Of a stretch of DNA of 14,276 nucleotides, positions 1-6,730 are shown piece after piece (positions within the stretch are counted from its first letter, which is position 1; each line of letters begins with the position of its first letter). Both the position numbers and the translations under genes were made by a program. The notes beneath the pieces are model-generated. The model did not search any database and was not told the origin of the DNA. It saw only the letters and a list, made by a program, of their open reading frames with translations. The DNA comes from Thermoplasmata archaeon (GTDB taxonomy: Archaea; Thermoplasmatota; E2; DHVEG-1; B8-G13). The stretch covers positions 1-14,276 of the forward strand of contig JAGGYP010000063.1 of assembly GCA_021162485.1 (NCBI GenBank), in the 5' to 3' direction.

Positions 1-612
1 CAACATCTTTTTAACGCAGATTTTATCATGGTTCAACCATCTAGATTGCATCCTAGAAAAAACATAGAACTCTCCATAAAGGTGCTAAGAGCTTTAAAAG
101 ACAAAGGTAAAAACGCAATATTGATAGTAACAGGAGCCTATGATCCACATGAGGCAACAGCTAAAGAATACTATAGAAAACTTAAATCTCTTGCTAAAAC
201 ATTAGACGTGGAGAAAGATGTTTTACTGTTAGCAGAATACAAGTTCAAGAGTGGAGAACATTTATCACCTGATAGAATCACCATGAGAGATCTATATCTA
301 ATCGCAGATATACTGTTCATGCCAAGTTACCATGAGGGTTTTGGAATTCCTCTACTAGAATCTGGTATGATAAAACTCCCAGTTGTCTGCTCAGATATAC
401 CTCCATTCAAAGAAATTGGTAAAAAAAATGTTTGCATCTTCAACCTAAAAGATAAACCAGAAAAAATCGCAGATAAAATAATCTTATTTACATCCAAAAT
501 CAAAATACAAAAACTGTTTAGAAACATCATAAAACAATACACATGGGACAACATATATGAAAAACAACTTCTGCCTCTACTAGAAAAAATTACTAAACAA
601 CGGGAGAAGTGA
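1..612 (+). CDS. GT-B (family 4-like) glycosyltransferase, C-terminal part; 5' end outside window
   Basis: This is the nucleotide-sugar-binding half of a GT-B glycosyltransferase, which would transfer a sugar from an activated donor to a glycan or lipid acceptor at the inner face of the membrane. The reading frame is open to base 1, so the ATG at 28 is internal: the nine codons before it read QHLFNADFI and join a typical PSRLHPRKN segment at the start of the C-terminal Rossmann domain. The EX7E donor-binding signature is present as EGFGIPLLE (about residues 112-120 counted from base 1), preceded by a ADILFMPSYH strand. The C-terminal helix runs to the TGA at 610-612. The acceptor-binding N-terminal domain lies to the left of the window, so donor and acceptor cannot be named. 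Family assignment is firm; the substrate is unknown. Confidence 0.9.
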   Translation, partial: QHLFNADFIMVQPSRLHPRKNIELSIKVLRALKDKGKNAILIVTGAYDPHEATAKEYYRKLKSLAKTLDVEKDVLLLAEYKFKSGEHLSPDRITMRDLYLIADILFMPSYHEGFGIPLLESGMIKLPVVCSDIPPFKEIGKKNVCIFNLKDKPEKIADKIILFTSKIKIQKLFRNIIKQYTWDNIYEKQLLPLLEKITKQREK

Positions 613-725
613 GTTTAACTATTCAAAAACCAAACAGTAAAATTCTATTGGTTGAACTCAAAAATCCACTACCATGCAACATAGTTAAAAAACTAAGCAG
701 GTTTGTTGTACAGCCAGAGAGATAG
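609..725 (+). CDS. possible 38-residue ORF overlapping the glycosyltransferase stop
   Basis: A GTG at 609-611 overlaps the TGA stop of the glycosyltransferase (GTGA, 609-612), an arrangement typical of translational coupling. The frame stays open to the TAG at 723-725 and encodes a basic 38-residue peptide with a plausible hydrophobic-to-charged pattern (for example KILLVELKNPLPCNIVKKL). A GGGAG lies at 602-606, only two bases before the GTG, which is closer than usual for a ribosome binding site. I recognise no family. It may be a real coupled microprotein, the start of a decayed gene, or chance: at this length an open frame alone proves little. Confidence 0.3.
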   Translation: MSLTIQKPNSKILLVELKNPLPCNIVKKLSRFVVQPER

Positions 726-730
726 AAAAA

Positions 731-738
731 TTTATCTT
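731..738 (+). promoter_or_regulatory. possible TATA element upstream of ogg
   Basis: The A/T block ending in TTTATCTT lies about 40-47 bases before the ATG at 778. Archaeal TATA boxes sit about 25 bases before the transcript start, which would place initiation near 760 and give a leader of roughly 18 bases. The only GAGGT-like sequence (754-758) is too far upstream to serve as a normal ribosome binding site. This is a pattern match only. Confidence 0.3.
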
Positions 739-777
739 GAAAACCCAGATCTTGAGGTAATCCTCCAGGGTTGAAGA

Positions 778-1401
778 ATGAGCAGTTTGATTAACGATTT
801 AAAACATCTAATAGATTCAGAGGTAAAAAACAAGGTAAACACTCGTATCAATGAGTTTACCAAAATTGGCAGAAGCAATGTTGACACTATTTTCAAAGAA
901 CTTTGTTTTTGCATTTTAACCGCAAATTTTAACGCGAGAAGAAGTATAAAGATACAAAGGGAGATCGACAATGGTTTTCTATTTTTATCAGAAGAAGAAC
1001 TAGCAGATAAACTAAAGAAACTTGGTCATAGATACCCAAAAAGCAGGGCAAAGTACATAGTAAATGCTAGAGAATATAAAAATTTACTAGAGAAGGTTTT
1101 AAAATCACATAACGAGAAAGAAATCAGAGAATGGCTGGTAGAAAATATAAAAGGTGTTGGTTACAAGGAAGCCAGTCATTTTCTTAGAAACATTGGTTTT
1201 AAAAATCTGGCTATAATAGATTTTCACATAGTTGATCTGCTTTCAAGATATAATCTTATAGTTAAGCCTAAATCTTTATCCAAACGGAAATATCTTGAGA
1301 TAGAGGGTTTGCTTAGAAAAATTGCAGGAAAAGTAGGGGTGAGTCTTGCTGAGCTTGATCTCTATCTCTGGTATATGGAAACTGGTAAAGTATTAAAATA
1401 A
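778..1401 (+). CDS. ogg: Ogg2-type 8-oxoguanine DNA glycosylase/AP lyase
   Basis: This base-excision repair enzyme removes 8-oxoguanine from DNA and nicks the abasic site by beta-elimination. The 207-residue length equals that of the Methanocaldococcus jannaschii Ogg. The helix-hairpin-helix is VKGVGYKEASHFLRN-like: residues 123-138 contain IKGVGYKEASHFLRN, with the Schiff-base lysine at K130, and the catalytic aspartate follows at D148 (AIIDFH). The N-terminal ELCFCILTANF segment is also characteristic. The protein ends in TGKVLK, so its last residue is K207; in Ogg2 enzymes the C-terminal lysine is known to help distinguish guanine from 8-oxoguanine. The ATG at 778 is the only reasonable start, since an in-frame TGA lies at 772-774. 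It stands alone between unrelated genes. A different family (AGOG) does this job in many other archaea. Confidence 0.95.
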   Translation: MSSLINDLKHLIDSEVKNKVNTRINEFTKIGRSNVDTIFKELCFCILTANFNARRSIKIQREIDNGFLFLSEEELADKLKKLGHRYPKSRAKYIVNAREYKNLLEKVLKSHNEKEIREWLVENIKGVGYKEASHFLRNIGFKNLAIIDFHIVDLLSRYNLIVKPKSLSKRKYLEIEGLLRKIAGKVGVSLAELDLYLWYMETGKVLK

Positions 1402-1403
1402 GT

Positions 1404-1478
1404 TTATTCTTGTAACTCGGTCTCAACCCAAAAATCTGATAACTCCTCTTCTAAAAAATCGTCTATGGTTTTTCCCAT
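1404..1478 (-). CDS. possible 24-residue acidic microprotein
   Basis: On the minus strand an ATG at 1478 opens a 24-codon frame ending in TAA at 1404-1406, just 3' of the ogg stop and convergent with it. The peptide is strongly acidic (MGKTIDDFLEEELSDFWVET, then four more residues) and looks more like protein than the random AT-rich translation expected in this gap. A GGTGGT sequence lies nine bases before the ATG and could pair partly with the 16S 3' end. The palindrome at 1504-1520 lies upstream in its 5' region. It could equally be the tail of a lost gene. No family is recognised. Confidence 0.3.
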   Translation of the reverse strand: MGKTIDDFLEEELSDFWVETELQE

Positions 1479-1503
1479 CTTTCATTTACCACCAAATATG
1501 GAA

Positions 1504-1520
1504 ATAGAACTAAGTTCTAT
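1504..1520. repeat. 8-bp perfect palindrome (operator-like)
   Basis: ATAGAACT and AGTTCTAT form a perfect 8-bp inverted repeat separated by one base, in the 252-base gap between ogg and the acyltransferase. The size and one-base spacer fit a dimeric regulator site better than a terminator hairpin, since a one-base loop cannot fold as RNA without opening the stem. The rest of the gap is AT-rich with no RNA gene that I can see. Confidence 0.45.
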
Positions 1521-1653
1521 ATAATTTTGTCGATTTTTATTTCGTCTATAGTCGAAAAATAATGTGTTGGGTAAACATACAAAAAACATCTGATATCCTA
1601 AAATAAAAAATAGCTAAAAATGCATATCAATAACTAGATAGTAAGATACATAG

Positions 1654-2361
1654 GTGAAAAAAAGAAAATCAACCTATCCTTTAAGTATAACAGGGTTGAT
1701 CCTTGTTTTTGTTATACCAATCCTTGCCTACTCTATTGGCTTATTTTTTCCTCTTCTCTTCCTGTACCTTGTGATGAAACTCCTTGTTTTTCATTTTCTA
1801 ATCAACCTGTTCATTTTCTCCATCGCACTAGTAATCAGCTATCTAATCCTAGTGATCTCCCTGGTTTTCTCATCAGCATTTTTTATAAACATTTTTAAAC
1901 TCAAGTACAAAGAGGGAGAATATGAGAAGACGCTGGAGGAGAAAAATGTTTTCAAATACATAGTTTTCCTAGCATTGTACTACCCAGTTTACAAGCTTAT
2001 AAATGTTTTTGTTTTACCACCTATAAAATCATTTTATCTCTCACTCATTGGTGCAAAAATAGGTAAGAATGTTTTCCTCGCTGGAGAAGAATGGATCAGC
2101 GACCCATGTATGACAGAAATAGGGGACAACACATTAATTGGTGGAAAATCCATGGTGCTTGGCCATATAGGCGAGGAAAAACTAATTATAAAGAAAACCA
2201 AAATTGGCCGAAATTGTTTGATTGGCGGAGAAGCATTTATCATGCCAGGTTGTATAATCGAGGACAACGTGATAGTGGGTGCAAAAAGCTTTGTTCCAAA
2301 AGATAGTGGGCTAAAAAGAAACAGCCTATATGCTGGTATCCCTGTTAAGAGAATCAAATAA
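1654..2361 (+). CDS. membrane-anchored hexapeptide-repeat (left-handed beta-helix) acyltransferase
   Basis: This is a 235-residue protein in two parts. Residues about 10-80 form two or more hydrophobic membrane segments (SITGLILVFVIPILAYSIGL; then a longer stretch at 36-80), and residues 100-125 hold another partly hydrophobic stretch. From about 131 the sequence shows the hexapeptide rhythm of left-handed beta-helix transferases: IGAKIGKNVFLAG, TEIGDNTLIGG, TKIGRNCLIGGEAFIMPG, IEDNVIVGAKS, closing with YAGIPVKRIK, the usual C-terminal cap. Such enzymes usually move acetyl or other acyl groups from CoA to sugars; H171 in the LGHIGE segment is a possible catalytic base. The start is GTG (1654) directly after an in-frame TAG at 1651, with no ribosome binding site, so a leaderless start is likely. 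Substrate unknown; an envelope glycan is a reasonable guess from the membrane anchor. Confidence 0.8.
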   Translation: MKKRKSTYPLSITGLILVFVIPILAYSIGLFFPLLFLYLVMKLLVFHFLINLFIFSIALVISYLILVISLVFSSAFFINIFKLKYKEGEYEKTLEEKNVFKYIVFLALYYPVYKLINVFVLPPIKSFYLSLIGAKIGKNVFLAGEEWISDPCMTEIGDNTLIGGKSMVLGHIGEEKLIIKKTKIGRNCLIGGEAFIMPGCIIEDNVIVGAKSFVPKDSGLKRNSLYAGIPVKRIK

Positions 2362-2362
2362 G

Positions 2363-2623
2363 CTATATAAACTCTTTTAATCTTTCCCTATGAGGATTTA
2401 CCAAACCACTTTTTTTAATAGGAAAAAGTGTTTCCAACACATCTATATCAGCAATATATTTCTCGTAAAGTTTTATCAATGAATCATTAAATTTTTGCTA
2501 CTGCACCATACCCATCTCATTGGCAACGCCCAAGAGTATAGAACAGATCTCATTTGTTCTAACATGGGCAAAAATATGCCCCTGTACAGGTTTATACTTT
2601 ATCTCAAAAACAGGTTTATCTTT
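2363..2623 (-). pseudogene. decayed coding remnant with in-frame TAG, 3' of the methyltransferase
   Basis: The minus strand holds a continuous protein-like frame from 2623 down to the TAG at 2363-2365, broken once by TAG at 2498-2500. The upstream 41 codons include KPVQGHIFAHVRTNEICSIL; the downstream 44 codons include VLETLFPIKKSGLVNPHRER. The context around the break is CAG TAG CAA, so one C-to-T change from CAG would explain it. No start codon precedes the first half, and the frame begins immediately after a TGA at 2624-2626 that overlaps the methyltransferase's last codons in another frame. The likeliest reading is that it was once the C-terminal extension of the methyltransferase, detached by a one-base shift near 2616-2623 and later damaged. 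It ends one base from the convergent acyltransferase stop. I do not recognise the domain. Confidence 0.6.
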
Positions 2624-3260
2624 TCATGAGCAAAATAGAAACAGCGGAGCCGAAAAAAGGACGACCCACTTGATCAGCTATAACCATGCCATGCTCATTA
2701 ATCATCCTTTTTAATTTCTCATCTAAACAATCTTTGCTTGGCAACCTCAAAACGACTTTACCATTTTTCCTCATACTTCCAAAAATGTTATGTAATACTT
2801 TTTCCCTTGGTTCCACACCCCATGATAAGAATATGATGTCAAAATCCTCTAATTTATAGGAGACTCCATCTCCATATTCTATTTTTACTCTCCCTCTAAT
2901 ATTTTCCTTGGTTAGATACAATCTTGCATTCTTAACCGCTCTCATTGTATTGTCTATACCAACTATAAGCTCAGCTGGCGTGTATTTGTATAAATATTTC
3001 ACAGTCAATGGAAGAAAACCACATCCTATGTGAAGTATTTTTGTTTTTCTAGTGACATCTAACAATGACAATTCTCGTTTAACAGAATCCTCATATATTG
3101 AAGCATATGAAGATGCAAGAAAATCAAATTTGACAAAAAAGTTTTCTATAAACGAGTATATAAAATCATTTAATTTTTTTATTTTCAAAGGATCAATTTT
3201 GTTGTTTGTAAAATCGTAAACAATTTTATGAAATATACTTATAAAGCTTTTTTTGCTCAT
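2616..3260 (-). CDS. class I SAM-dependent methyltransferase-like protein, possibly truncated at the C-terminus
   Basis: A 214-residue protein with a Rossmann methyltransferase core after a helical N-terminal region (1-70). Motif I is ILHIGCGFLPLTVKYL (75-90), followed by LIVGID (98-103) with the acidic residue that should bind the SAM ribose, then YGDGVSY (129-135), a FDIIFLSWG strand (140-148) and a GSMRKNGKVVLRLP strand (161-174). The GCGFLPLT form of motif I recalls nicotianamine-synthase-like archaeal methyltransferases, but this is only a resemblance. The frame can be extended one codon to a TTG at 3263; I prefer the ATG at 3260. No clear ribosome binding site is visible. The coding remnant beyond its stop suggests that the ancestor was longer. 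Its substrate is unknown. Confidence 0.7.
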   Translation of the reverse strand: MSKKSFISIFHKIVYDFTNNKIDPLKIKKLNDFIYSFIENFFVKFDFLASSYASIYEDSVKRELSLLDVTRKTKILHIGCGFLPLTVKYLYKYTPAELIVGIDNTMRAVKNARLYLTKENIRGRVKIEYGDGVSYKLEDFDIIFLSWGVEPREKVLHNIFGSMRKNGKVVLRLPSKDCLDEKLKRMINEHGMVIADQVGRPFFGSAVSILLMKR

Positions 3261-3318
3261 CAAGTAGTTTTCTATAACAATTCCATTCCTTTAAAGAATT
3301 TTGTTTTTTCAACAAAAG

Positions 3319-3328
3319 TTATATATAG
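3319..3328 (-). promoter_or_regulatory. TATA-like element for the methyltransferase
   Basis: CTATATATAA on the minus strand in the 127-base divergent gap would put a transcript start near 3297, leaving a leader of about 37 bases before the ATG at 3260. Next to it is a small AT-rich inverted repeat (TTTTGTT at 3299-3305, AACAAAA at 3311-3317). The block is nearly self-complementary, so its direction is uncertain. Confidence 0.3.
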
Positions 3329-3336
3329 ATTAACTA

Positions 3337-3344
3337 TTTATATA
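3337..3344 (+). promoter_or_regulatory. TATA box for the 3388 gene
   Basis: TTTATATA lies so that initiation about 25 bases downstream (near 3366) gives a leader of about 20 bases containing the strong ribosome binding site at 3373-3377. The spacing of TATA box, start and ribosome site fits archaeal promoter architecture well. Confidence 0.6.
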
Positions 3345-3372
3345 AGAGTTAGAGAACTTATTTTTAGGTAAA

Positions 3373-3377
3373 GGAGG
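3373..3377 (+). promoter_or_regulatory. strong Shine-Dalgarno site (GGAGG)
   Basis: GGAGG, inside AAAGGAGGATC, lies ten bases before the ATG at 3388. It is one of the few strong ribosome binding sites in the window and it decides the start of the 89-residue protein. A second GGAGGATC occurs within the coding region just after the start. Confidence 0.65.
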
Positions 3378-3387
3378 ATCTATTTAT

Positions 3388-3657
3388 ATGATGGAGGATC
3401 AGATAAAAACAGAGTACTTGAAAAACAGAATAAAAACTGTTTCAAAAAATGAGGATATAAACTATGATGATTACCTTGAATCCATGATTTTTCTTGAAAG
3501 ATGGCTCAGCGGAGAGATAGATTATTTCCATGGGCGCTTTAAAGCTGCGAGAATCAAAAGAAAATATGAAGATGATTACTGGGGTATTTTAAAAGAACTT
3601 AAACCAGAAGAGTTTAGGAAAATATTTAATATAAAACATAAAAAAACTTCTCACTAA
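3388..3657 (+). CDS. 89-residue protein of unknown function
   Basis: A small charged protein with a good promoter and a strong ribosome binding site, so it is very probably expressed. It reads as mostly helical: a lysine-rich N-terminus, an aromatic and acidic centre (NYDDYLESMIFLERWLSGEI), a mixed segment FHGRFKAARIKRKYEDDYWG, and a basic tail ending KHKKTSH. There is no signal peptide, membrane segment, cysteine cluster or recognised domain. The UspA gene follows after 43 bases in the same direction and the two may share a transcript, although a T-rich stretch lies between them. No function can be assigned. Confidence 0.75.
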   Translation: MMEDQIKTEYLKNRIKTVSKNEDINYDDYLESMIFLERWLSGEIDYFHGRFKAARIKRKYEDDYWGILKELKPEEFRKIFNIKHKKTSH

Positions 3658-3700
3658 TTTTTAGAAAAAATTATTTAGAGCTTTTTTACTTATAAACTCG

Positions 3701-4504
3701 ATGTTTAGAAAAATACTTTTGCCAACATATGGTAAAGAGCTGGAGGATCATATATTAAAATACGTTGCACATATTTTCCCATTTTCAAAGTTTTACGTGG
3801 TTAGTGTTGTAGAAACCACTACAAGTGGTGTTCACTTAACAAGGATTTTGAAAAGAAAACTAGAGGAACATGCTGCTGAGGCTCTTGATCACGCTGTTGA
3901 GGTTTTAAAAAAAGAAGGTATAGATGTCGAAGAGAGGACTATCTTATATGGTGACCCTTCTGAGGAAATAGTTGATTATGCAAAAGAAAATGGGATAAAT
4001 TTAATAGCTTTCAGATGCTCCCCTCGAGGATTACCTTCGCTTAGAATGGGGCGAACTGTTGAAAATGTTTTGAAAAAAACAAAGATTCCTGTTCTTCTGA
4101 TAAGAGAAGAAGTGAAAGATAAGAAAATTGAGAAAATATTGTTACCAACTGATGGTACACATGGGTCGCAAAATGCAGAAAATGTTGCAATTGATTTGGC
4201 TTTATCATTTAACGCTAGAATAACAGCAGTATATGTATCAAAAACTGATGCAGATTTCAATGAGAAAGTTCTAAAAAATATTGAATGGAAATGTAAACAG
4301 AGAAAAATAGAAATCAAGGTTATACATAAAAAAGGTGAGCCTGCTGAGGAGATACTAAACGAGATCAAAGATCATGATATTATAGTGATGGGTGCAGGTA
4401 GAAAAGGTTTCTTTAGCAACATTGTCATTGGGCATGTATCTAGAACTGTAGCAGCAATGTCATCAGTTCCTGTGATATTGGTTAGAGGAAGATATAATCT
4501 TTAG
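3701..4504 (+). CDS. tandem universal stress protein (UspA) domains
   Basis: A 267-residue cytoplasmic protein made of two UspA folds (about 1-136 and 143-263). The second copy looks able to bind nucleotide: PTDGTHGS with D151, and the glycine loop MGAGRKGFFSNIVIGH (230-245), close to the G-x2-G-x9-G(S/T) ATP signature though one residue shorter and with GH for GS. The first copy looks degenerate: Y10 stands where the aspartate is expected, and the glycine loop is replaced by FRCSPRGLPSLRMGRT (104-119). Tandem Usp proteins often work as one catalytic or binding copy with a structural partner. The permease gene starts 11 bases after its TAG, so the pair is almost certainly co-transcribed, and this Usp may modulate the transporter; that link is inferred. 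Confidence 0.9.
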   Translation: MFRKILLPTYGKELEDHILKYVAHIFPFSKFYVVSVVETTTSGVHLTRILKRKLEEHAAEALDHAVEVLKKEGIDVEERTILYGDPSEEIVDYAKENGINLIAFRCSPRGLPSLRMGRTVENVLKKTKIPVLLIREEVKDKKIEKILLPTDGTHGSQNAENVAIDLALSFNARITAVYVSKTDADFNEKVLKNIEWKCKQRKIEIKVIHKKGEPAEEILNEIKDHDIIVMGAGRKGFFSNIVIGHVSRTVAAMSSVPVILVRGRYNL

Positions 4505-4515
4505 AAGGGTTGACA

Positions 4516-5808
4516 ATGGAGCCTTATACACTACTAGCTTTAATCGTATTCATCGCCTCATTTATAGGTATACTAACTAATAAGATTCATCGTACTATCG
4601 CGGTTTGGATTGGATGCATAGCAATGCTCGTTATTGGGAGATATTATAATGTTCTTAACGAGAATAACTTTTTTAGTTTTATAGATTTCAACGTCCTAGG
4701 ACTTCTTCTTGGCATGATGATAATGGTGGCGATACTAGAGTTCTCTGGTTTTTTTGAATTCGCAGCAGTAAAAGTAGCTAAAATTTCCAAAGGAAAAAAA
4801 TGGTTACTATTAGTACTTTTAGGAACATTAACCACTTTGATGTCATTAGTAGTTGATAACACAACAGCCATAATAATAATAGCTCCTTTAACTATTAAAA
4901 TAGCCAATAGGTTAAACATTAGCGCCATTCCATTACTGATGAGTGAGGCATTACTCTCTAACATTGGTGGCGTAGCAACTCTCATTGGAGACCCGCCAAA
5001 CATAATGATAGGTTCTGCCGCTAATTTTAGTTTTAATAGTTTTATTATTCATCTTGGTTTACCTGTATTGATAGCATGGCTTGTAACCCTATCTTGTATG
5101 AAATTTTTTTATAAAGATCTAGATAACAGAGGGTTAAAAAGCGAGGTTTTAGATATTGATGAATGGACATTAGTTAAAAATAAAAAAATGATGTTTCTCT
5201 CTCTTTCTGTTCTCGCATTTACGATAACATTGTTTATTTTAAATGATTATTTTCTTCATCTCCAGATTGCTACAATAGGTCTTATAGGTGCAGGGTTATC
5301 ACTGGCAATAAATCTTCCAGAGATAGGTGAGGTTACTAAAAACATAGAGTGGTCTGTTCTCCTATTCTTTGCAGGTCTTTTTATTCTCGTTGGATCTATA
5401 GATAAACTAGGTGTGCTCAGAGCCATAGGTGGAGGGCTTTTGAGTGCATCTAAAGGAAATACTGTCTATGCTACAATATTAATTCTCTGGGTTTCCGCAT
5501 TTATCTCCTCTGTTATAGATAATGTTCCTTTCACAGCAGCTATGATCCCTATTATAAAAGAGATGGGGCTTCATGGTATTCCAACAACGCCGTTATTTTG
5601 GGCTCTAGCTCTTGGCGTTGGTTTTGGAGGAAACGGTACACCAATTGGGTCTACTGCAGGCGTGGTTACAGTTTCGCTATCAGAGAAAACAAAGCATGCA
5701 ATATCAGCAAAAGAATGGCTTAGAGTTGGAACACCTGTTATGATTCTAACCTGCGTGGTTTCAACCATTTTCTTGTTATTATTAAAAGATTTCTTTATGA
5801 CAACATAA
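4516..5808 (+). CDS. ArsB/NhaD-type ion transporter superfamily permease
   Basis: A 430-residue polytopic membrane protein with about eleven hydrophobic segments and the inverted-repeat motifs of the ion transporter superfamily (ArsB, NhaD, SLC13, P protein). The first repeat has VVDNTTAIIIIAP (112-124) and the re-entrant loop SNIGGVATLIGDPPNIMIGS (148-167); the second has VIDNVPFTAAMIP (about 333-345) and GGNGTPIGSTAG (about 371-382). A cytoplasmic linker with DEWTLVKNKK separates the halves. The frame can begin at TTG 4510, but the ATG at 4516 has an AAGGGT ribosome site about five bases upstream, so I use it. It follows the Usp gene by 11 bases. The substrate could be Na+/H+ exchange, arsenite or a dicarboxylate; there is no arsenic gene nearby, so Na+/H+ exchange or anion transport is more likely. 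Confidence 0.88.
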   Translation: MEPYTLLALIVFIASFIGILTNKIHRTIAVWIGCIAMLVIGRYYNVLNENNFFSFIDFNVLGLLLGMMIMVAILEFSGFFEFAAVKVAKISKGKKWLLLVLLGTLTTLMSLVVDNTTAIIIIAPLTIKIANRLNISAIPLLMSEALLSNIGGVATLIGDPPNIMIGSAANFSFNSFIIHLGLPVLIAWLVTLSCMKFFYKDLDNRGLKSEVLDIDEWTLVKNKKMMFLSLSVLAFTITLFILNDYFLHLQIATIGLIGAGLSLAINLPEIGEVTKNIEWSVLLFFAGLFILVGSIDKLGVLRAIGGGLLSASKGNTVYATILILWVSAFISSVIDNVPFTAAMIPIIKEMGLHGIPTTPLFWALALGVGFGGNGTPIGSTAGVVTVSLSEKTKHAISAKEWLRVGTPVMILTCVVSTIFLLLLKDFFMTT

Positions 5809-5810
5809 TT

Positions 5811-6707
5811 TTATGTTTTTCTTATCCTTTTAACTTCTAAATCTATTTTTTCTTTAAGCAAATCAGATATCAGTTTACCAGTGTACCTATCAGCTTTTGC
5901 TGCAATAGCTATCTTATCTGCGAGCAGCCTCGCTATTTTCCCTCTTTTTTTGTAAGAGGTTTTTGAAACCAGAGGATGTCTAAACAATATTCCATGCTTT
6001 GGCGGCTTCCCACCTTCTCTCCTATATCTAAAAAATGCTTTTTCTGCGCCTAACAATTGGATTGTGGATGCTGGCATTCTTGCAAGTTTATCCAAGCTTC
6101 CTGCTAAAGAGATTAAACGAGCTCCAATGATAGGACCTGCTATATTTGCAATATTTGGCGCGACATCCTCCATATCTAGTTTAATATTTTTTTCTATTTC
6201 TTTTATCTTCTTAGATACGTTCTCCTGCAGGCTTTTTAATGCTTCAAATGTCTTGTTTCCTGTATCTTTTAATTTTTTCCACTCACCCATCCTCTCCAAA
6301 AGCAGATTGTTTATTTCAATGAGATCATCCAAGGTTCTGACTGAGTTAATAATTTGAATATCTTTCTTTGAAAGGATCTTATTTGCTTTGAAATCAGAGA
6401 ATCTTCGCATAACCTCATTCAATATTTCTTTACTAAAACCATGTTTCCTAAAATCTACATTAAAGGTGATAAAGAAGCTATCTTCTGGTCTGTATCTTCC
6501 TAAAGATTCTAATCTTTTCTCTGATACAATAATTTCCCCCTCAGCTTTTGAAGCTAGTTTCTTCTCTTCTTCTAAAATGCCTCCTTGGTCAATGGTTTTC
6601 ATTCTCTCCAAAATATCCTTCACACTCTTAGGGAAAATTATAAAATCCTCAATTTCTCCTTTTTCATTGCATAAAAAGGTTCCAAACCATCTGGTTATAA
6701 GGTACAT
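5811..6707 (-). CDS. nop5: Nop5 (Nop56/58-like) C/D box snoRNP scaffold protein
   Basis: Nop5 bridges L7Ae-bound C/D guide RNA and the methyltransferase fibrillarin in the particle that 2'-O-methylates rRNA and tRNA. Residues 1-110 match the fibrillarin-binding N-terminal domain, about 115-175 form the charged coiled coil used for dimerisation, and 183-265 are the NOP domain: APNIANIAGPIIGARLIS (183-200), LARMPASTIQLLGAEKAFFR (208-227), then KHGILFRHPLV (237-247). The 298-residue length is short, as in other compact archaeal versions lacking the long lysine-rich tail. Its stop is two bases from the convergent permease stop. The ATG at 6707 has no ribosome site but lies the right distance from a TATA box for a leaderless transcript. 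Fibrillarin, often the neighbour in archaea, is not in this window. Confidence 0.95.
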   Translation of the reverse strand: MYLITRWFGTFLCNEKGEIEDFIIFPKSVKDILERMKTIDQGGILEEEKKLASKAEGEIIVSEKRLESLGRYRPEDSFFITFNVDFRKHGFSKEILNEVMRRFSDFKANKILSKKDIQIINSVRTLDDLIEINNLLLERMGEWKKLKDTGNKTFEALKSLQENVSKKIKEIEKNIKLDMEDVAPNIANIAGPIIGARLISLAGSLDKLARMPASTIQLLGAEKAFFRYRREGGKPPKHGILFRHPLVSKTSYKKRGKIARLLADKIAIAAKADRYTGKLISDLLKEKIDLEVKRIRKT

Positions 6708-6730
6708 ACAAAAACATAATGGTTTAAAAC

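Noticed and set aside
1402..1653. Possible RNA gene or C/D box guide RNA in the gap after ogg
   Set aside because: I found no paired C and D boxes at proper spacing, no tRNA-like arms and no GC-rich island, which structured RNAs in AT-rich archaeal genomes usually show.
2498..2500. In-frame TAG as a pyrrolysine codon
   Set aside because: TAG ends radA, the Usp gene and the nitroreductase in this window, the surrounding protein is not a recognised methylamine methyltransferase, the frame has no start codon, and CAG-to-TAG mutation explains it.
2520..2714. 64-codon plus-strand ORF
   Set aside because: It lies antisense to the methyltransferase end and its decayed remnant, and its translation has no domain-like pattern; the minus-strand frames are far more protein-like.
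3299..3317. AT-rich inverted repeat (7-bp arms, 5-base loop) as a terminator or operator
   Set aside because: The stem has a single G-C pair and lies in an A/T-biased promoter gap where such repeats arise by chance; it is mentioned only with the nearby TATA element.
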